DNA from: a virus
Strand: one strand, 5' to 3'
DNA length: 36,617 bases
IMG/VR virus record: IMGVR_UViG_3300042896_001104
Span: 1-36,617 of that record
Program-made: the position numbers and the translations under genes
Part shown: positions 28,755 to 36,617 of the stretch, one piece after another
Layout: the number at the start of each line of letters is the position of its first letter
How positions within the stretch are numbered: position 1 is the first letter of the stretch
The notes under the pieces: generated by a model
Databases searched by the model: none
Told to the model about the DNA's origin: nothing
What the model saw: the letters and a program-made list of their open reading frames with translations, nothing else

Positions 28755-30749
28755 ATGACAAAAATTTCTAAGAAGACAGCTTATCCGATAAAAACTCCCA
28801 TAGCCCCAGACTACTTTGTAGGAACGGATAGCGAGAACAATGGAAAAACGGTAAATTTTTCATTTGAGTCGGCATCAAAACTAATAAATGAAATAAACGG
28901 AACCCCTATTGTAAATTACTTGTTCAGAACGGATGTAAACATTCCGTTGACAGTTTTGACCGATGGAGTTTTTTTATCTGCTGAAAATGAAACTTCTATA
29001 TCAAGTATTAGCAAGTTATACATTAACAAAAAGAATTTTAGCGAGGTTAATTTAACCGAGTTATTTCAGTTTATTTCGGTAAATCTTGAAGTGTTTTTGT
29101 TAAAACTACGCAATTCAAGTAACTTAAATAACGCCGTTTATTTTAAAATAACCGGAGCCGTAGAATATGAAAGCTATATTACATTAGACGTAACCATACA
29201 TCTTAATAATAGTGCAGTAACTGAACTTGTAAACTTTAATGTTTACTTCTTTGATTTTGAATTGAGTTCTTCTGATTTGGTAGTTTCATTACCTGAATTC
29301 AATAAAATCGTATCTCAAACAGGATTTACCTCTACTGAAACTCAAATTATTTTTAATCCTACATGGGTTTGGTTATTGAAAAATGTGAGTTACACAAACG
29401 CTTCAAGTGTCACCAAAACTATAAATCCAACTGCTACCGGTAAAAAAAGAATAGACGTATTTGTTTTAAATACTTCAAATACTTTTCAAACTATAAGTGG
29501 CGCAGAAACTACCGGAAGTCCCGTAAAACCAACAATTCCAATAGATACTTTAGAAGTTACATTTTGTATCGTAGGAGATACAGGGATTGAAAATGTAGAG
29601 CAGATAACAACTTCTGTAGTTACAGTTTATAAAACTTATTTTGTAAATAGCATTTTTGGAAATAATGATACAGGTATTTACCAAGATTCTACTAGGCCAT
29701 ACGCAACAATTGATTATATATTAGGATTATCAGCATTAAAAAGTGGGGATATAATTTTTTTACAAAATGGTGATGGAGTATTTCCATTTAATGGACAAAT
29801 ACCCACAAATTTTAATTTAATAATCAAAGCAGATCAAAAAGTTACTGTAGATTTTTCCAGTAATGCTAATGCTAATATTATTGCTAACTCTAGTGGATAT
29901 AAAATTTTAACTTTTGATATGCCTTTAGGTATTATTAAGAATGAGAGAAATAACGGCATAGGTGTTTCATTACGAGAAAATAATGACAGATTAAGTCTTT
30001 ATTTAAATATTGCAGAAATCTATTGGAATTGTTCATCTACTATAGGTGGTGTTGTTATAAATTCTGTTTTAAAAATAAATAAATTTTCAATGTCAGGTAA
30101 TAAGCCTACATATTCTATATTAAATTCCTCTGGTATAGTAGAGATTGTTTGGTTTGTTATATTAAGTGGAAGAAACTCTCCTGCATTAGCAAAAGAAGTT
30201 ACGATTCATTACATATCAGGCGCAGGAGGTTTTATGGCTCAAGGAGACGTTAAATATAGAATTGGCGATATTGCTACGACTCTTAGCTGCATGCTTGAAG
30301 TAGGGAATGGGAGTATTGATTTTATGGCTTCGGTTATTAATGTTAATGTAGAAATTGGGGGGTATTTAGGCGACCTTTTTATAACAGGAACTATTAAAAG
30401 CTGTCCTTTATTTACTAATAATGGAATTTGGAGTAACAATACAAAAACTTTAAAATTTTTAAATTTTGTTGTTAATTTTGGATTAGGTTCTATTCAAAAT
30501 TACGAATCTAATTTAGTCTTCGAGAATTGTTCTATCATAAGTACAAATTCGCCAATAAAACTTTTTTCAGGTGTAGGTACTTTAAAAATAAAAAATAGTG
30601 CTTTTGAAGTTATTAATGCTGTCCCTTTAGTTACAGGAGGAGCAGCATCTGGAAAAACTATAAAAATATCAGGAGTATCAAGCAATGCAACAATGCTTTC
30701 AGATCAAAACGGTACGGGAGTAACCATAACTCAATTTACAAACTACTAA
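28755..30749 (+). CDS. Putative tail fibre / receptor-binding protein
   Basis: 664 residues. Starts MTKISKKTAYPIKTPIAPDY then FVGTDSENNGKTVNF, an N-terminal module of tail fibres in Bacteroidota phages, and related to the start of the 32527 fibre. The middle (about 300 onward) has the short strand-rich pattern of a right-handed beta-helix (repeated ...DIIFLQNGDGVFPFNGQIPT, IYWNCSSTIGGVVINSVLKI, FENCSIISTNSPIKL). Probably a trimeric fibre or tailspike; no hydrolase motif is visible. Confidence 0.6.
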   Translation: MTKISKKTAYPIKTPIAPDYFVGTDSENNGKTVNFSFESASKLINEINGTPIVNYLFRTDVNIPLTVLTDGVFLSAENETSISSISKLYINKKNFSEVNLTELFQFISVNLEVFLLKLRNSSNLNNAVYFKITGAVEYESYITLDVTIHLNNSAVTELVNFNVYFFDFELSSSDLVVSLPEFNKIVSQTGFTSTETQIIFNPTWVWLLKNVSYTNASSVTKTINPTATGKKRIDVFVLNTSNTFQTISGAETTGSPVKPTIPIDTLEVTFCIVGDTGIENVEQITTSVVTVYKTYFVNSIFGNNDTGIYQDSTRPYATIDYILGLSALKSGDIIFLQNGDGVFPFNGQIPTNFNLIIKADQKVTVDFSSNANANIIANSSGYKILTFDMPLGIIKNERNNGIGVSLRENNDRLSLYLNIAEIYWNCSSTIGGVVINSVLKINKFSMSGNKPTYSILNSSGIVEIVWFVILSGRNSPALAKEVTIHYISGAGGFMAQGDVKYRIGDIATTLSCMLEVGNGSIDFMASVINVNVEIGGYLGDLFITGTIKSCPLFTNNGIWSNNTKTLKFLNFVVNFGLGSIQNYESNLVFENCSIISTNSPIKLFSGVGTLKIKNSAFEVINAVPLVTGGAASGKTIKISGVSSNATMLSDQNGTGVTITQFTNY

Positions 30750-30784
30750 GCTTTAAAAAATAAAACCCAACTAAAACAGCCCTC

Positions 30785-31042
30785 ATGAATAAAATACTAA
30801 ATGATACGCTAAAGACAAATGGTAAGTGGTCAAGAAAAAGTTTAACCATATTGGTGACTTTTATTTTCACTTTGGTATTAGGTGCTTTTATTGTAGTTAG
30901 TGATAAAATACTTGAAAAAGAAGTGAATCGATATGCTATTGATGTTTTTAATAGTTTATTAGTTTTTTTGTCATTATTAATGGGTTTGTCTGAAGCTTCA
31001 AAGAAATTCATTAATAAGCAATTCCCAGTAAAAGAAGAATAA
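30785..31042 (+). CDS. Holin-like membrane protein
   Basis: 85 residues with two membrane helices, LTILVTFIFTLVLGAFIVVS (residues 20-39) and SLLVFLSLLMGLSEA (57-71), with charged termini (KWSRKS; NKQFPVKEE). This layout, two helices and a basic tail just before an XhlA-like protein and an endolysin, is typical of a phage holin that permeabilises the inner membrane to time lysis. Confidence 0.7.
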   Translation: MNKILNDTLKTNGKWSRKSLTILVTFIFTLVLGAFIVVSDKILEKEVNRYAIDVFNSLLVFLSLLMGLSEASKKFINKQFPVKEE

Positions 31043-31052
31043 CATTTAAAAA

Positions 31053-31298
31053 ATGCCCCAAATGTCAGAAATACAAGAAATAACCAAAAAGGTAGATAAG
31101 ATTCTTTTTTACTTAGAAAGCGACGAAAAAACTAAGCAAGAAGGATTGGTAGAAAAAGTAAGTCGTATAGACAGCGAACTTGATAAGTTACTAATTCGTG
31201 AGAAAGTTTACTTAGCAAGATTTTCTGTTATTGCTGTTTTGGGAGGTGCTATATTTCAACTGATTTGGGTTTTTATACAGAAAATTTTTAAACAATAA
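31053..31298 (+). CDS. XhlA/hemolysin-like lysis accessory protein
   Basis: 81 residues: an N-terminal coiled coil (KKVDKILFYLESDEKTKQEG, VSRIDSELDKLLIREK) and one C-terminal membrane helix FSVIAVLGGAIFQLIWVFI with basic end. The order coiled coil then anchor is that of XhlA proteins, which act with a holin. Fits the lysis cassette. Confidence 0.55.
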   Translation: MPQMSEIQEITKKVDKILFYLESDEKTKQEGLVEKVSRIDSELDKLLIREKVYLARFSVIAVLGGAIFQLIWVFIQKIFKQ

Positions 31299-31301
31299 AT
31301 C

Positions 31302-31829
31302 ATGAACTACGATTATCTAAAAAAAGTAATATCTCCGCAAATTTTAGTGAAAGCATTAGAATTAATAGGAACAAAAGAAATAATTGGAACAATTCATAGT
31401 GACGTAATTATGGGTTGGGCAAAAGATTTAAAAATAGATAAAATTTATACCTCCGACGAAATAGCATGGTGTGGATTATTTATTGCAATAGTTTGTAAAA
31501 AAGCCGGTGTAGAAGCTGGAATTACTCCTAAAGAAGCTCTTTGGGCTTTAAATTGGAATAAGTTCGGAACAAAACAGACCAATGCCATGCTTGGTGATAT
31601 TTTGACCTTTAAACGTAACGGTGGCGGCCATGTTGGAATTTATGTTGGTGAGGATAAAACTTGCTACCATGTGCTTGGTGGGAATCAATCCAACATGGTT
31701 TGCATCACTAGAATCGAGAAAACTCGTTGTGCAGGAATAAGAAGAACGGCTTGGAGAATTGCTCAGCCAGAAAATGTGAAAGAAGTATTATTAACCGAAA
31801 GCGGATTTATTAGTAAGAACGAAGCTTAA
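31302..31829 (+). CDS. Endolysin, TIGR02594/CHAP-like cysteine peptidase
   Basis: 175 residues. Catalytic Cys57 in DEIAWCGLF, His110 in GGGHVGIYVGED and polar Asn128 in YHVLGGNQSN match the NlpC/P60-CHAP-type TIGR02594 endolysin family, as does the terminal GIRR. It should cleave peptidoglycan peptide bonds at lysis. No signal peptide, so release depends on the holin two genes upstream. A short C-terminal tail (about 150-175) has no known motif. Confidence 0.8.
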   Translation: MNYDYLKKVISPQILVKALELIGTKEIIGTIHSDVIMGWAKDLKIDKIYTSDEIAWCGLFIAIVCKKAGVEAGITPKEALWALNWNKFGTKQTNAMLGDILTFKRNGGGHVGIYVGEDKTCYHVLGGNQSNMVCITRIEKTRCAGIRRTAWRIAQPENVKEVLLTESGFISKNEA

Positions 31830-31841
31830 AAAAAAGAAACT

Positions 31842-32522
31842 ATGCAAATTAATTTACAAAGTCCGTTATTGAAAGAATCGTTAAAATATTTAGCGGTATT
31901 TATTATTGGAATATTAGTTGCGTCATGGTTTCATGGATGCTCAGCAAGTGAAATAGAACCACAAATAGCCAAAGTAGTAGTTCCGGAAGTAAAAGGAAAA
32001 TTTGAAGCTAAAAAGCCAGTTCATGAGTCAATTTTAAATAAGGCAAAATCGCCACAATTAAAAAATTCAACTAGTAAGGAAATTTTACAAGTTGAAAACC
32101 CAATCAATAAAAAACTCATTGCCGAAAACGAAAAACTAAAAAAGGATTTCGCCAAAGCTAATGATAGCATCAAACAATTATCATTCAACAAAGCTATTCA
32201 GATTAATAAATTTTCCACCAAATTTGAAGATGAAAATTTAGTATTAAACATCGATGGAATCGTGCAAGGCGAAGTCAAGGAAATCACTCCAAACTACAAA
32301 ATAAAAGAAAAGAAAATTGAAGTTCCGGTAAAGGTGAAAGAAACTGTGTTTAGACTTTTGGCGGGAGTTGAAGTTGGAAATACTACACAGTTAGATGCTT
32401 TTAAATTAAGAGCAAATATCATGTTTCAGAATCGAAAAGGAAATATAATATCAGGGAGTTTTGATACGAATCAAACGGTTTGGGTAGGTTATAATGTATC
32501 GATATTTAATATAAAAAGATAG
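31842..32522 (+). CDS. Spanin-like membrane-anchored protein
   Basis: 226 residues. One N-terminal membrane helix (YLAVFIIGILVASWFHGC, residues 17-34), then a Lys-rich linker, a coiled-coil stretch (KKLIAENEKLKKDFAKANDS, about 90-115) and a beta-rich C-terminus (EVGNTTQLDAFKLRANIMFQ). This resembles inner-membrane spanin (Rz-like) proteins that link membranes at lysis, but a Cys follows the helix, so lipoprotein anchoring is possible. Position after the endolysin supports the lysis role. Confidence 0.5.
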   Translation: MQINLQSPLLKESLKYLAVFIIGILVASWFHGCSASEIEPQIAKVVVPEVKGKFEAKKPVHESILNKAKSPQLKNSTSKEILQVENPINKKLIAENEKLKKDFAKANDSIKQLSFNKAIQINKFSTKFEDENLVLNIDGIVQGEVKEITPNYKIKEKKIEVPVKVKETVFRLLAGVEVGNTTQLDAFKLRANIMFQNRKGNIISGSFDTNQTVWVGYNVSIFNIKR

Positions 32523-32526
32523 AGTA

Positions 32527-33657
32527 ATGACAAAAATAAGTAATGATGTAGTTTACATTGTAGATACAGATGTTTCTGATTTAGATTCCTTGATAGGAAC
32601 TGATGGAAACTCTTTAGCGAAAAAAACGAAAAACTTTTTACTCGGACAGCTGAAAACTTACTTTATAAGTGGGCTTTCTCCGTTAACCGGTGGCGTTTTG
32701 AGATTTACTGAAATTACTTATTCAGGAGGCTTGTATGCTACTCATGCAGCAGTGCTAAATAATTTAGATCCGGTATTCGTTGTTGACCAATATCATGTAG
32801 TAATCGTGAATCTTAATGGCGTAAAGTCGATACTGAAACTACAAAACAGAAGTGTGGGTATTGATTTACCGGTAGTTTTGACGACTGATTTTATCACATT
32901 ACCTACTTCAATAGGTGCTACGGGACCACAAGGAGCGCAAGGTATTCAGGGTCCAACCGGTCCGCAAGGTCCAACCGGTCCGCAAGGAGTCGCAGGAACT
33001 AATGGAACAAACGGAACAAATGGTACAAATGCAACAGTAGTGCCTAAGACTGTTTCCACATATTCTGCTTCGGCTACTCCAACAGTTTTACCGTCTGACT
33101 TTAATCACGTATCATTTACAAATGGAATTACCTACTTACCAACCACAACAGAGATAGGAAAAGAAGTAGTAGTTTTTACGTATAGTGATTCAATAGTAGT
33201 TCGTGCAAATTCAGCAAATACTAATTTCATGACCGTTGAAGATGTGAATTCATATGTTTCAGCCATTACTCTTCCTATAAATGTTTCGTATAGATTCACT
33301 TACGTAGGAGATGGATATTGGAAAGCTGAATACATTAACGGTAAAATAAATTCTAACAATCTACAACGAGAAGCAAGTGCGAGTTTTACGCTTGCAGATT
33401 CTGATAATAATTTCGTCATAAACCTTAAAAACTCCACAAATATAACAATCACAGTGCCGTCAACCGGATTGAGAAGTAAGTTTAATGTTGGGTTTGTTAG
33501 AAAAGGCGCCGGAGAAGTTTCATTATTAGGAGCTTCGGGGGTAACGATAGAAAATGCAATAAGTGGCCTTAGAATCAACAGACAGCATGATTGCGTTTAT
33601 TTAGAGCGAGATGTTGCTACTCAGGTTTACACGTTGCTTGGAAATACTAAAGTATAA
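32527..33657 (+). CDS. Tail fibre protein with collagen-like repeats
   Basis: 376 residues. The start (MTKISNDVVYIVDTDVSDLD then SLIGTDG) resembles the 28755 fibre. Residues 130-168 carry Gly-X-Y repeats, GATGPQGAQGIQGPTGPQGP followed by NGTNGTNGT, that form a collagen-like triple helix. The C-terminal part (about 170-376) is beta-rich (FTYVGDGYWKAEYI, LLGASGVTIENAISGL). Typical trimeric phage fibre. The repeats may expand or contract. Confidence 0.7.
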   Translation: MTKISNDVVYIVDTDVSDLDSLIGTDGNSLAKKTKNFLLGQLKTYFISGLSPLTGGVLRFTEITYSGGLYATHAAVLNNLDPVFVVDQYHVVIVNLNGVKSILKLQNRSVGIDLPVVLTTDFITLPTSIGATGPQGAQGIQGPTGPQGPTGPQGVAGTNGTNGTNGTNATVVPKTVSTYSASATPTVLPSDFNHVSFTNGITYLPTTTEIGKEVVVFTYSDSIVVRANSANTNFMTVEDVNSYVSAITLPINVSYRFTYVGDGYWKAEYINGKINSNNLQREASASFTLADSDNNFVINLKNSTNITITVPSTGLRSKFNVGFVRKGAGEVSLLGASGVTIENAISGLRINRQHDCVYLERDVATQVYTLLGNTKV

Positions 33658-33660
33658 GCT

Positions 33661-34230
33661 ATGCACCCATTTAAAAAAATGATTCTAAGTATTGTGAATG
33701 AAGTTTCGGCTCCAGGAGTTTACTATGAGTATGGATTTTCGACGACCGGAAGAACGTCAGCATCATTAGCTTGTGACGAAACTACATTCCCTACATCACT
33801 ATTTTCTTCTGCAAGTACTATTGTTTCAGGAATGCGAGTTTTCACCGAATCTGCTTTGACAAATCCGTTTGTTGGTTATGGTTTGTGGTATCAATACGGC
33901 GCCGACGGAGTTTCGATGCAAATAGATAGTTCAGGTTATGTGTCGAATATTACAAGTTGCTCAATAGGACCAAGTCCGGAACCGTATTATAACATCAATT
34001 TCAGTAATAGTACGCCTTATTTAGCTTGTTCATCATCATCAATACCAACTACATATCCTTTGTCATTGTATGCGGTAAGACCGTTTCCAATATTAGGGGA
34101 TATAATTCATAACAATTCAGGGCTTTCGTCACCATTTTTGGGCGATGGTACTTATTATTGGATTTCATTGGCTTTTGGATACCAAATAAACTCTTCGGGA
34201 GAAGTAATCGGAGTAATAGATTGCGCTTAA
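33661..34230 (+). CDS. Tail tip/fibre protein with a duplicated domain
   Basis: 189 residues containing two similar modules of about 75 residues. Each has ACxxxxxPTxLxS, then L..PF.G.G.YY/WY..., then I.SSGYV/GEV and I..C (for example LTNPFVGYGLWYQYG and LSSPFLGDGTYYWIS). The two Cys per module may form disulfides or bind metal. Such repeat modules are found in flavobacterial phage tails. Function is probably adhesion. Confidence 0.55.
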   Translation: MHPFKKMILSIVNEVSAPGVYYEYGFSTTGRTSASLACDETTFPTSLFSSASTIVSGMRVFTESALTNPFVGYGLWYQYGADGVSMQIDSSGYVSNITSCSIGPSPEPYYNINFSNSTPYLACSSSSIPTTYPLSLYAVRPFPILGDIIHNNSGLSSPFLGDGTYYWISLAFGYQINSSGEVIGVIDCA

Positions 34231-34254
34231 AATAACAAATAAAAAAAAGAAAAA

Positions 34255-34494
34255 ATGGCAGATAAAAGAATACGACAAATTACAGAGAATATATTTGGTA
34301 GAGAGCCTTTTGTTTTAACTGTAGGGCAAAAGAGAAATTTACCGATAAATGGAGTAAGAGTATCAAGGGTTATATTTGAAATTATAGAAACCGAAACTTG
34401 CTATGAAATCTATATTGGTTCCGAAGAAAAAATGCAACATTGGAATGACATTGCAAAAAGCGACCGTGTGAATATACAATACTTTATTGACTAA
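34255..34494 (+). CDS. Small hypothetical protein
   Basis: 79 residues, beta-rich (GVRVSRVIFEIIETETCYEI then YIGSEEKMQHWND). Ends two bases before the next ATG. Its place among tail genes suggests a structural or assembly function; no family recognised. Confidence 0.5.
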   Translation: MADKRIRQITENIFGREPFVLTVGQKRNLPINGVRVSRVIFEIIETETCYEIYIGSEEKMQHWNDIAKSDRVNIQYFID

Positions 34495-34496
34495 TT

Positions 34497-35060
34497 ATGA
34501 GAATGACTGATAGATTTATTGTAACTCCTTTGAATGGGGAGAAATTCATAAATACTAAGCAAGTAGGCGACAAAACTCTTATCACCAATACTTCAATAGA
34601 ACACGCTTCTAATGTAAATCGTATAGGTGTAGTAGTTTCGCTCCCTTTAAATTATGAAGGAAACATTAAAGTAGGCGACCATGTAGTAGTACAACACAAT
34701 GTATTCAGAACTTATTTTGACTCACAAGGAAAGACAAGAGAATCTGATTTTCATATTCAAGGGGATTTATTTCAAGTTTTGCCCGAATTGATTTTTTTAA
34801 TCATTCGTGGAGAAAAAAAAATTGCAGTAGATAATTTCGTATTCGTTACTCCTATCGTAGAAACTAAAAAATGGATAGGAGAAGTAGAACAAGAACATGT
34901 GGGAATCGTAAGATATACTAATGAAATTCTACTAAAACTCGGTATCAATATAGGCGATAAAATAGCCTTCGGAAGCGACTGTGAATATGAGTTCTTAATC
35001 GACGACGAAAGACTATACAGAATGAGAACAAGCAGGATTCTTGCTAAATTAGAAGCATAG
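34497..35060 (+). CDS. Possible GroES-fold (tandem barrel) protein
   Basis: 187 residues. Two segments each look like a GroES-type beta barrel: RFIVTPLNGEKF...NRIGVVVSLPLNYEGNIKVG then DHVVVQHN (residues 6-70), and NFVFVTPIVETKKWIGEVEQ...HVGIVRYTN then GINIGDKIAFGSDCEYEFLI (about 120-175), with the D.LYRM ending. In the sense of gp31 or GroES, the GDxIxF-type turns match. It lies among fibre genes rather than next to groEL. Homology is suggestive only. Confidence 0.4.
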   Translation: MRMTDRFIVTPLNGEKFINTKQVGDKTLITNTSIEHASNVNRIGVVVSLPLNYEGNIKVGDHVVVQHNVFRTYFDSQGKTRESDFHIQGDLFQVLPELIFLIIRGEKKIAVDNFVFVTPIVETKKWIGEVEQEHVGIVRYTNEILLKLGINIGDKIAFGSDCEYEFLIDDERLYRMRTSRILAKLEA

Positions 35061-35109
35061 TTTCACTATGTATTTTTTAAACAAATAAACAAAAAAATTG
35101 GAAGAAACT

Positions 35110-36617
35110 ATGAAATACTCAATTACAAAAGAATCTACAAGTTTAGTTATAACTTTAGATACGGAGTCCGGAAAATACACTCCTCAGATAACTGCTTTTA
35201 ATGACCCAAATGTAGTTTTAGAAAATAATAGTGTTTGTTTTTTAGAAAATGGAATGCCATTAATGTTTCTACAATTTAATGAAATTGGGCTAATTGACGG
35301 AGTAGCACCTACGGATTTGAGCGATGCTATAATCAAAATATTGGTAGTAGTAAATAGCATTCGTACCTTGGCTTCTCCTAAGTTTAAAGGAAGCATCGTA
35401 CCTACTGATACTCCATCAGGAACAGAAGATGCTTATTGGATAGCTTTACAAGCAGGAACATATACTAATTTTGGAAACTTTGTTCTTCCAGCTAATACAA
35501 GAGCAGAAGTTTCAAGAGTTTCAGGAGTTTTTAGCAATAGCCAAACGACTTTAACATTAACCGAATATGCTAAAACTATTGATTTAATTAATAAAGCAGA
35601 TTTAGAACCGGGAAAAAATAAATTCAATAAGAATACAATTACAGCTGGTTACTTGCTTACGAATACAAATACGCTAACTGCAAATGCTGCTTATAATGTT
35701 TCAGACTATATTAAAGTAGATCCTTTGTCATCTTATATTTCTAATAAAAACATGAGATATGTTACCTACTTTAATGTAAGCAAGGTATATGTTTCCGGTG
35801 GTGCTTCTGCTAATTCAACAACCATTACAGTACCCGCAGGCGTTGAATATATTCGAGTTTCGTTAGATAGTACTATTGCGCCAATATCTACATTTCAGTT
35901 AGAATTAGGTAGTATTGCGACTACTTATGAGGACTGGAAATTAGTTGTTAAATTAGCTCAGGTTGAGTTATCAGCTTACGCAAAAAAAATAGATATCCCT
36001 GCATTTGTTGCGGATAAATTAGGAACGGTAACAGGTACAAATCTATTTAATAAAGATTCTGGCTTAGTTCAGAGTGGTAAATATGTGAACTATACTACGG
36101 GCGGTTATTCTACAAACGCAACTTATGCAGTTACGGGCAAAATAGCTATTCCATCAGGAACGACAAGCATAACAGTAAGCTACAAACATTTCTTGGCTTT
36201 TTACAATTCAGCAGGTATTTATATTTCGGGTTCAAATTCAAGCGATACAAACAAAACTCAAACAGTTCCTGCACTTGCTGTTTTTGTAGATTGTACAATG
36301 TTGGCTTCTGCTATAAATGTTTTTCAAATTGTAGTCGGAACTACATTGCCAAGTAGTTATTTTCCATACAAAAAAGTAGTTTCAAAAGATAATTTAGAAA
36401 TCTTTAGTTCTCAAATTATAAATGAAGGGAATTATGTTGTAGCGGATACGTATAAGTCTTTTTTACCAAAAGAAATATGTGTAGCAGTTGGAAGAACTAT
36501 TGAATTATACAACAATCAGGTTTTTTGGTGTGGTAATATAAATGATTATCATTTCTTATGGTCAGGTATTGGTAAATCTATGAAAAGAAAATGGACTTTA
36601 ACAGGTACAGCTATTGG
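35110..36617 (+). CDS. Large tail fibre / adhesin protein, partial (C-terminus off the right edge)
   Basis: Open from ATG 35110 to the window end (502 visible codons, no stop). After an N-terminal domain (MKYSITKESTSLVITLDTES) come two tandem modules of about 110 residues, each starting N.FNK and holding a central Y...(V/I)SGG.S...T.TVPAG/A and ending with (Y/F).P/EDWK (about 175-280 and 312-422). They look like carbohydrate-binding or jelly-roll modules of phage fibres. The final visible part (YKSFLPKEICVAVGRTIELY) resembles the approach to an SGNH-type hydrolase domain, which would lie beyond the window. Confidence 0.6.
   Translation, partial: MKYSITKESTSLVITLDTESGKYTPQITAFNDPNVVLENNSVCFLENGMPLMFLQFNEIGLIDGVAPTDLSDAIIKILVVVNSIRTLASPKFKGSIVPTDTPSGTEDAYWIALQAGTYTNFGNFVLPANTRAEVSRVSGVFSNSQTTLTLTEYAKTIDLINKADLEPGKNKFNKNTITAGYLLTNTNTLTANAAYNVSDYIKVDPLSSYISNKNMRYVTYFNVSKVYVSGGASANSTTITVPAGVEYIRVSLDSTIAPISTFQLELGSIATTYEDWKLVVKLAQVELSAYAKKIDIPAFVADKLGTVTGTNLFNKDSGLVQSGKYVNYTTGGYSTNATYAVTGKIAIPSGTTSITVSYKHFLAFYNSAGIYISGSNSSDTNKTQTVPALAVFVDCTMLASAINVFQIVVGTTLPSSYFPYKKVVSKDNLEIFSSQIINEGNYVVADTYKSFLPKEICVAVGRTIELYNNQVFWCGNINDYHFLWSGIGKSMKRKWTLTGTAI

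Overview
The window is AT-rich and reads as accessory DNA of a temperate phage (or phage-derived element) of a Bacteroidota host, most likely Flavobacterium or a close relative. Three things point there. Promoters fit the Bacteroidota consensus (TTTG near -33 and TAnnTTTG near -7, about 20 bases apart). Shine-Dalgarno motifs are largely absent. The gene families (DUF3127, SAM-like-domain integrases, a TIGR02594-type endolysin, NA37 nucleoid protein) are typical of flavobacterial phages. No rRNA, canonical tRNA, CRISPR array, terminase, portal or capsid gene is visible, so head genes must lie elsewhere.

Layout. 1-4593 (minus): early recombination operon led by a small Cro-like regulator, including a Rad52/Sak-type annealing protein, a DUF1351-like coiled-coil protein and an NA37 protein. 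4733-6491 (plus): repressor-like protein and a tyrosine integrase, separated by a candidate attP flanked by tandem 10-bp repeats. 6532-11198 (minus): the most striking part, an integron-like array of small gene cassettes separated by four complete attC-like palindromes and one partial one. A Xer-like tyrosine recombinase and a DUF3127 protein with an SSB-like acidic tip follow in the same direction. 11212-13259: another small gene, a divergent third tyrosine recombinase and its zinc-finger partner. 13317-18956 (minus): a long run of very small proteins, including several single-helix membrane peptides and an ArdA-like antirestriction protein. 18957-20378: non-coding control region with a tRNA-like fold, divergent promoters, palindromic operators and iteron-like AAGCCT repeats, possibly the replication origin. 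20379-26734 (plus): a phage operon with a metallophosphoesterase, a DnaA domain IV-like protein, a nucleotide-modification-type protein and a candidate structured RNA. 26797-28645 (minus): phage GroES and GroEL. 28755-36617 (plus): tail fibres around a lysis cassette (holin, XhlA-like protein, endolysin, spanin-like protein), a possible second GroES-like protein, and a large fibre that runs off the right end.

How the parts fit. GTGAAA/TTTCAC half-sites recur in all the main control regions (4630-4700, 11539-11597, 19197-19252, 20182-20209), which suggests one regulatory circuit and argues that the modules belong to one element. The cassette array appears to be a variable accessory locus within the phage. 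Its genes (a PAPS-reductase-like enzyme, small zinc-ribbon proteins, an excisionase-like protein) look like interchangeable cargo.
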